This document shows positions 15,253-19,534 of a stretch of 19,534 nt of DNA, one piece after another. Within the stretch, counting starts at the first letter, position 1. Every line of letters starts with the position of its first letter. A program made the position numbers and the translations under genes. The notes beneath the pieces are model-generated. The model did no database searches. It was not told the DNA's origin and saw only the letters and a program-made list of their open reading frames with translations. Source of the DNA: an uncultured Tidjanibacter sp. Its GTDB lineage: Bacteria; Bacteroidota; Bacteroidia; Bacteroidales; Rikenellaceae. The stretch is taken from assembly GCA_934663885.1 (NCBI GenBank), contig CAKUKW010000016.1:1-19534 (forward strand). The letters are read 5' to 3'.

Positions 15253-15999
15253 ATGAAAAAGATAGAAACCGAAGTTTGCTGTTACAGCGTTGAGTCGTGC
15301 CTTACTGCTGCGAAGTCCGGCGCTACCCGCGTGGAGTTATGCTCTTCCCCCTACGAAGGCGGTACAACACCTTCTGCTGCCGCGATCAGGATGGCGCGGA
15401 AAGCGCCGGGAATCGAACTTGCCGTGATGATAAGGCCCCGAGGAGGTGATTTCCTCTATTCACAACTGGAGTTTGACCAGATGAAAGGAGAGATAGATTT
15501 CGCAAGGGAATGCGGCGCCGACTGCGTGGTGCTGGGGGTACTGAACCCCGATGGTACTGTTGATGTGGAGCGAACCGGTGAGCTTGTTCGCGCGGCCGTA
15601 CCTATGGAAGTTACTTTCCACAGGGCTTTCGATACCACGCCCGACCTTTTGCAGGCTATGGAAGACGTTATAGAGGCAGGTTGTACCCGCATACTAACTT
15701 CGGGAGGTATGGATGCCGCTTTACGGGGGATTGGAAATATCCGGGAGCTTGTAACTCGGGCAAACGGAAGGATAGAGATCATGGCAGGCAGCGGGGTAAA
15801 CCCAAACAATGTCCGTGAGATCGGTATGGCAGGGGTTGACGCGCTTCATTTCAGCGCCAGGGAGGTAAGGCCAAGCGGGATGCGTTACCGAAGCCGTGTG
15901 GCGATGTGTACTTCCGGTCTCCCCGAATTTGAAATCGCCTATGCGGACGGGAAATTCATAACTGAAATCATAAATATATTAAATAATTTAGAAAAATAA
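15253..15999 (+). CDS. cutC: CutC family protein (copper homeostasis)
   Basis: This 248-residue cytoplasmic TIM-barrel protein has the normal length for the family. Recognisable family motifs are the start EVCCYSVESCLTAAKSGATR, the segment VELCSSPYEGGTTPS, VMIRPRGGDFLYS, GVLNPDGTVD, EVTFHRAFDTT, GCTRILTSGG, IMAGSGVNPNN and ALHFSAREV near the C-terminus. CutC was named for copper tolerance in E. coli; its biochemical activity is still not settled. The gene probably starts its own transcript from the -7 box at 15240 and continues into the transglutaminase-like gene 25 bases downstream. Nothing ties it functionally to the pilus locus. Confidence 0.95.
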   Translation: MKKIETEVCCYSVESCLTAAKSGATRVELCSSPYEGGTTPSAAAIRMARKAPGIELAVMIRPRGGDFLYSQLEFDQMKGEIDFARECGADCVVLGVLNPDGTVDVERTGELVRAAVPMEVTFHRAFDTTPDLLQAMEDVIEAGCTRILTSGGMDAALRGIGNIRELVTRANGRIEIMAGSGVNPNNVREIGMAGVDALHFSAREVRPSGMRYRSRVAMCTSGLPEFEIAYADGKFITEIINILNNLEK

Positions 16000-16024
16000 G
16001 GGCTATTTAATAAAATATTAAATA

Positions 16025-17218
16025 ATGAAGAAGTGTATTTTTATATTGGTTGCGTTGGTGTCGTTGACGGCATGCGGCAGTAAATACGGGCAGGGAGTGC
16101 CGGAGGAGTATGACGCCCTTTTAGACAAGGCGATGGCTAAAGCCGGGGGTAACGCCGCTGAACTCATGGAGGCGTTGAAAGAAACTCCTGTAACACAGCG
16201 TGAGGGTATGGCTTTCCTGATAGCGTATATGCCCGAGGGCGACCTGCATACCATAAGTAAAGATGTATTGCTTCCCAATGTGGAATACGCGTATAAAGCA
16301 AAAGAAAAATTTGCGTGGGCACGTGATCTCCCGGCAGATATATTCCTGAACGAGGTGCTTCCATACGCTTCTGTCGACGAGACGAGGGAAAACTGGCGAC
16401 CAGCTTTCTTCGAAATGTTTTCCGCCCGCGTGGAAGGGGCAACCGATATGCGTGCGGCGGCGGATTCGGTAAACCGCAACCTTGCCGGCGATGTGCGGGT
16501 GGATTACAATACGGCCCGCGAAAAGACCAACCAGAGCCCCTCGGAATCGATGCGCCAAAATATGGCTTCGTGTACGGGTCTTTCGATATTGCTTGTTGAC
16601 GCCCTGCGCTCGGTCGGCATACCGGCCCGTTTTGCGGGGACTCCCGCGTGGCATGACGACCGCGGCAACCACAGCTGGGTGGAGGTATGGATCGACGGCA
16701 AGTGGTATTTTACGGAATTCTATCCAGAGCAGTTGGACCGGGCATGGTTCCTGGCCGATGCGGGGCAGGCCGATCCTACGGACCGGGGGCATTCGGTTTT
16801 CGCCACTTCATACAAGCCGACAGGAGACTGGTTCCCGATGGTGTGGAGCCCCGGGTCACAGGAAATAGCGGCGGTAAACGTGTCGGAAAGGTATGTGAAA
16901 ATCTGGAAGGAACTCAGCGCCGAACGCGAAGAGGCAGGTACGCACGTTCCCGTTAAATTTATAATGTATAAGGATAAAAAGAGCGAAGGCCGTTCGGATG
17001 GCCGCGTGGCTGTGAATGTCGACGTTTTCCGCGGTACTGACCAGATGGGAGGCGGCCGCACATCGGGGCCGCTGAATGATATGAACGACGTGCTTTCATT
17101 CCAATTGGAGAAAAACGGCAGGTATACTTTCCGTTACAGCGACGAAAATGGAAGTCCGCGTGAGGTCATCGTCGAAGTTAAGGATTCCCCGGTGACGGTT
17201 ACCGCCTATGCGTATTGA
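16025..17218 (+). CDS. Transglutaminase-like domain lipoprotein
   Basis: This 397-residue lipoprotein has the signal peptide CIFILVALVSLTAC, followed by GSKYG. The central part (about residues 140-240) is a transglutaminase-like cysteine-protease fold. The presumed catalytic Cys183 lies in NMASCTGLSILLVDALRSVG, His216 in RGNHSWVEVWIDGKW, and an acidic residue (Glu231) in TEFYPEQ where the third residue is expected. An N-terminal helical region precedes it, and a beta-rich tail (from about VKFIMYKDKKSEGR, ending EVIVEVKDSPVTV) follows. Such proteins in Bacteroidetes are thought to be surface or periplasmic peptidases or amidases, but the substrate is unknown. The gene lies 25 bases after cutC with no promoter seen between them, so it is probably co-transcribed. 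Confidence 0.85.
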   Translation: MKKCIFILVALVSLTACGSKYGQGVPEEYDALLDKAMAKAGGNAAELMEALKETPVTQREGMAFLIAYMPEGDLHTISKDVLLPNVEYAYKAKEKFAWARDLPADIFLNEVLPYASVDETRENWRPAFFEMFSARVEGATDMRAAADSVNRNLAGDVRVDYNTAREKTNQSPSESMRQNMASCTGLSILLVDALRSVGIPARFAGTPAWHDDRGNHSWVEVWIDGKWYFTEFYPEQLDRAWFLADAGQADPTDRGHSVFATSYKPTGDWFPMVWSPGSQEIAAVNVSERYVKIWKELSAEREEAGTHVPVKFIMYKDKKSEGRSDGRVAVNVDVFRGTDQMGGGRTSGPLNDMNDVLSFQLEKNGRYTFRYSDENGSPREVIVEVKDSPVTVTAYAY

Positions 17219-17224
17219 AAATTT

Positions 17225-17257
17225 ATGCCGGGAATATTGGGAGATCTGCCTCGGCAT
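17225..17257. terminator. Possible terminator hairpin between convergent genes
   Basis: ATGCCGGG (17225-17232) pairs with CCTCGGCAT (17250-17257 region, one G-T wobble) around a 17-base loop. On the minus strand it is followed by AAATTTTC, so it could end the transcript of the minus-strand GNAT fusion. On the plus strand no T-run follows directly. It is the only hairpin seen in the 89-base convergent gap. Confidence 0.35.
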
Positions 17258-17307
17258 TAATCGTAAAATAGAGGTTTTGTCTTATAAGGTGCGGGATGCA
17301 GCGGATT

Positions 17308-18171
17308 CTATACAGGCTTTTCCATTATATAGTCGTCCATAACGAATCCGTTACCTATGTCGGTAACTTCGGTCCGCGCAACTTTGAAACCGTTCTTACT
17401 GTAAGCGGCTACGCCCGCCTCATTACCCCGGTTCACCGTAAGCCAGATAGACGACAGGCCCCGCTCGCGGCAGATATCCTCGTGGAGCCTGAGAACTGTT
17501 GAGCCGTAGCCTTTGCCCCTTTCGGACGCCAGTATATATATCTTACTCAGGCACAGCCGTCCTTCGCCGGGACGGATGCCGGTGTATCCCACCGTCCTGC
17601 CTCCTGCGCGGATGAGGTAGTATTCATAGGAATCGGTTTCTATGGCTTCGGTAATGGCTTCGGCCGACTGGTATTTCGTGAGCATATACTCTATCTGCTC
17701 GGCACTGATAAGTTTTGAATAATACTCTCTCCATATCTCCCCTGCGAGGTTTGAGACAGCCGCGATATACTCAGGGGATAGCGCCTTCGACAACTTTACG
17801 CCCAGATCCTCCTTCTTTAATGTTTTGAAAGAGAGCAGATGTATGGTTACCCCGATCAGCACGGCACAAAGGATGAGCCTGAGCCACAGGGTATCCGTAA
17901 CGAAGAATATGCAGAGTAGGATAGTCACCCAGAGCATGCTTACCGATATTATCTTGGTTGTTACGGTTATTGCCTTGTTCTCGCGGTAGTTGAGGATGTA
18001 CGTGCCGAACCGCTTATGTGTGATGAGCCATTTGTAAAGACGGGGCGAGCCTTTGAAATAGAGTGCTGCCGTGAGCAAAAGGAAGGGGGTCGTAGGGAGC
18101 AGCGGAAGGAAAATTCCGACTATCCCGAGCCCGAGGCTAATGCTTCCCAGTATGATATAGATCGTTTTCAC
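17308..18171 (-). CDS. DUF454 (YbaN-like) membrane domain fused to a GNAT N-acetyltransferase
   Basis: This 287-residue two-domain protein starts with GTG at 18169-18171. Residues 1-~118 match the YbaN/DUF454 inner-membrane family: LGSISLGLGIVGIFLPLLPT, TPFLLLTAALYFKGSP, then W.ITHKRFG, plus two further hydrophobic segments at about 72-92 and 95-113. Residues ~128-287 are a GNAT acetyltransferase with the acetyl-CoA loop ERGKGYGS (217-224), preceded by LSKIYIL, and the late motif AAYSKNGFKV. The membrane part would place the acetyltransferase at the cytoplasmic face. The substrate is unknown. The stop codons of this gene and the transglutaminase-like gene converge. A -7 box lies 4 bases before the GTG. 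Confidence 0.87.
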   Translation of the reverse strand: MKTIYIILGSISLGLGIVGIFLPLLPTTPFLLLTAALYFKGSPRLYKWLITHKRFGTYILNYRENKAITVTTKIISVSMLWVTILLCIFFVTDTLWLRLILCAVLIGVTIHLLSFKTLKKEDLGVKLSKALSPEYIAAVSNLAGEIWREYYSKLISAEQIEYMLTKYQSAEAITEAIETDSYEYYLIRAGGRTVGYTGIRPGEGRLCLSKIYILASERGKGYGSTVLRLHEDICRERGLSSIWLTVNRGNEAGVAAYSKNGFKVARTEVTDIGNGFVMDDYIMEKPV

Positions 18172-18175
18172 GCAG

Positions 18176-18183
18176 CAAAGTTA
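18176..18183 (-). promoter_or_regulatory. -7 promoter box directly before the DUF454-GNAT gene
   Basis: On the minus strand this reads TAACTTTG, a full match to TAnnTTTG, ending 4 bases before the GTG start at 18171. As with cutC, the spacing predicts a start site at or beside the first codon, hence a leaderless transcript. No clear -33 element is visible. Confidence 0.5.
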
Positions 18184-18284
18184 AAAGATTACATATATTA
18201 TTATCTCCGGTTCTTTTGAAAATTTATGTTTAAGGCCGGCAGCAGGTATTAAAGCCCGCTCCGGGTATATATGACTAATAGAAA

Positions 18285-18311
18285 AGGGTATACCCGCCGG
18301 AGGTATACCCT
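18285..18311 (-). terminator. Intrinsic terminator of the DUF3078 gene
   Basis: AGGGTATACC (18285-18294) and GGTATACCCT (18302-18311) form a perfect 10-bp stem with a 7-base loop. On the minus strand the stem is followed by TTTTCTATTAG. It lies 37 bases after the stop of the minus-strand DUF3078 gene and before the next minus-strand gene's own promoter, so it closes that transcript. Confidence 0.75.
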
Positions 18312-18347
18312 ATGATATTTAAGGACAATTATTTACATCCCGGACTG

Positions 18348-19223
18348 TCAGAACTGTATCTGGAGACCGATACCGAGGGTTTCTTTAACCTGCAGTTTAG
18401 GTATCATACGCCCCTGTCCGTCGTTGAATTTGATGTTGTCGTCGTAAATGAGGTTGAAGTTGAGCCCCGCCGAAAGCCACCTGTTTATCTTGAAATTGAG
18501 CTGCGTGTCCCAGTGGACAATTATGTTCTGGGGTTTGTCGAGGTAGTTGGAGTAGAGCTCCAGGCGTGAATAGAGGTTTACGTTTTCCCAGATGTTCTTT
18601 GTGACCTCGGCAACGAGGTTCGCCCCGAACTGGTTGAGCATGTGTTCGCCCTGCGGCACCCCGTAAGATCCGCCCGGCAGGTTCGAAAGGTAGTCGTCGT
18701 TAACGAAAGTAGCCCTCCACGAAGCGGGATTGAAAGTTATCTTCAACCACGTCCGGGGAGTCCAGATAAGGCCTACGCCGGTAGTAAGGTAACCGGGCGC
18801 CATGAACCTGGATATATAATCCGTATCTGAAACCTTATAGTCGTATCCTTTCGCGAACTGGGAATTGAATGTCAGCAACGCGCCTACATAAAGGTTTTCG
18901 GCTATTTTATAACCGTAATTCGACGAAAAGTATATTTTGTCATTGGTTTTGCGCACCGAGCCGTAAGACTGGGTATTGTTAAGTCCGTAAGCCAGTTCCA
19001 GGCGGTTCGTCCAGAGGTGCTTGTCTTTTTTGTAGTTGAGGCTGTAGTTGAAAACGGCGTCGAAAGCTATCGAGTTGTCGCCGCCGGCCGCCCAGTTCGA
19101 ATAACTGGCCTGTGACATGTTAACCCCGAAAATCCCGTTTTTGACCCATCCTTCCCGGGGTTCCTGGGCCGCAAGCGATGTTAGTATAAACATGGAGACT
19201 ACCAGTGTAAAGATCTTTTTCAT
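18348..19223 (-). CDS. DUF3078 outer-membrane protein
   Basis: This 291-residue protein is an exported, probably outer-membrane beta-barrel of unknown function, typical of Bacteroidetes. The signal peptide is IFTLVVSMFILTSLAAQ. The mature start GWVKNGIFGVNMSQASYSNWAAGGDNS is the DUF3078 hallmark. Alternating amphipathic strands follow (AVFNYSLNYKKD, LWTNRLELAYGLN, YFSSNYGYKIAENLYVGALL, ENVNLYSRLELYSNY), and the last strand LGIGLQIQF ends in Phe, as expected for barrel insertion by the BAM machinery. It is a single-gene transcript: a terminator follows, and a divergent gene begins 215 bases away. Confidence 0.9.
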   Translation of the reverse strand: MKKIFTLVVSMFILTSLAAQEPREGWVKNGIFGVNMSQASYSNWAAGGDNSIAFDAVFNYSLNYKKDKHLWTNRLELAYGLNNTQSYGSVRKTNDKIYFSSNYGYKIAENLYVGALLTFNSQFAKGYDYKVSDTDYISRFMAPGYLTTGVGLIWTPRTWLKITFNPASWRATFVNDDYLSNLPGGSYGVPQGEHMLNQFGANLVAEVTKNIWENVNLYSRLELYSNYLDKPQNIIVHWDTQLNFKINRWLSAGLNFNLIYDDNIKFNDGQGRMIPKLQVKETLGIGLQIQF

Positions 19224-19438
19224 GATTAGATTGTTTTAGTTGATATTTCAAGTTTTATTATTTCGCAGTATGATATGGGATAGAAAAAATTGTGCCATTC
19301 CGTCCGGTAAGATTCTTAAAATACGGTAAATTGAAAAAAAAGTATTATTTTGCAGTGTAAAATACCCTTAAATAAATAGTTATATTGGTTAATCGATAAT
19401 ATTCATCATTACATTTGGATACGTCACAAGCGAAAGAG

Positions 19439-19534
19439 ATGTTTGCCGGCCTGGAATACCTGAGGCTTGGCGGTGAAAGGCAACGGGCCGCATGGGAAGT
19501 ACTGGGCGGACGGGGAATGTTCCATGCGCTCCAA
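19439..19534 (+). CDS. Probable DUF4269 family protein, N-terminal part (3' end outside window)
   Basis: Only 32 residues are inside the window, starting FAGLEYLRLGGERQRAAWEV. The pattern YL-x-x-G-x-x-RQ-x-A(W/Y)-x-VL followed by a short helix matches the start of DUF4269 proteins, a nucleotidyltransferase-like family, as I remember it. The diagnostic GTxPxxID motif would lie beyond the end. An in-frame TTG at 19415 would add eight residues; the ATG gives the usual short N-terminus. A near-match to the -7 box, TTATTTTG (19345-19352), lies about 87 bases upstream. The 215-base gap to the divergent DUF3078 gene shows nothing else I can name. Confidence 0.5.
   Translation, partial: MFAGLEYLRLGGERQRAAWEVLGGRGMFHALQ

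Noticed and set aside
1..19534. CRISPR arrays, insertion sequences, integrases, tRNA or rRNA genes, SusC/SusD pairs
   Set aside because: I looked for them on both strands and saw none; in particular no TonB-dependent receptor accompanies the sigma/FecR pair.

Overview
The window looks like a chromosomal piece from a member of the Bacteroidales. The reasons are the fimbrillin-type (type V) pilus genes, the ECF sigma/FecR pair, the DUF3078 protein, and several -7 boxes of the Bacteroidetes form TAnnTTTG. Base composition is moderate, and a Rikenellaceae/Alistipes-like source is possible but cannot be decided from this sequence alone.

Layout. (1) Positions 1-1706 hold the 3' end of pbpC (penicillin-binding protein 1C) and a convergent AraC-family regulator. 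(2) Positions 1707-2221 are an AT-rich divergent intergenic region. (3) Positions 2276-2911 encode a stand-alone ECF sigma factor, closed by an apparent intrinsic terminator at 3028-3063. (4) Positions 3064-3232 are a structured leader with a boxA-like element. (5) Positions 3233-15171 form one long co-oriented pilus locus: a FecR-type anti-sigma factor; an STN-domain protein fused to a DUF3575 outer-membrane barrel; a DUF3868/OmpA-like protein; the major fimbrillin; an Mfa2/FimB-like anchor; an accessory fimbrial lipoprotein; a 1035-residue putative tip protein with BACON-like repeats and an unfamiliar C-terminal domain; and a lipoprotein C11 (clostripain-family) protease. (6) Positions 15253-17218 hold cutC and a transglutaminase-like lipoprotein. 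(7) On the minus strand are a DUF454-GNAT fusion and a DUF3078 outer-membrane protein. (8) The window ends in the start of a probable DUF4269 protein.

How the parts may work together (inference). The pilus locus looks self-regulating. The ECF sigma factor, FecR and the STN domain have the parts of a FecA-FecR-FecI cell-surface signalling relay, but the STN domain sits on a small DUF3575 barrel of the pilus locus and not on a TonB-dependent receptor. The natural hypothesis is that pilus assembly or surface state is reported through this barrel to FecR and then to the sigma factor. The C11 protease at the end of the locus is a candidate for the pilin-maturation step that gingipains perform in Porphyromonas gingivalis. 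Hairpins and a C-rich, G-poor stretch between the pilin genes could set the ratio of major pilin to anchor, accessory and tip proteins.
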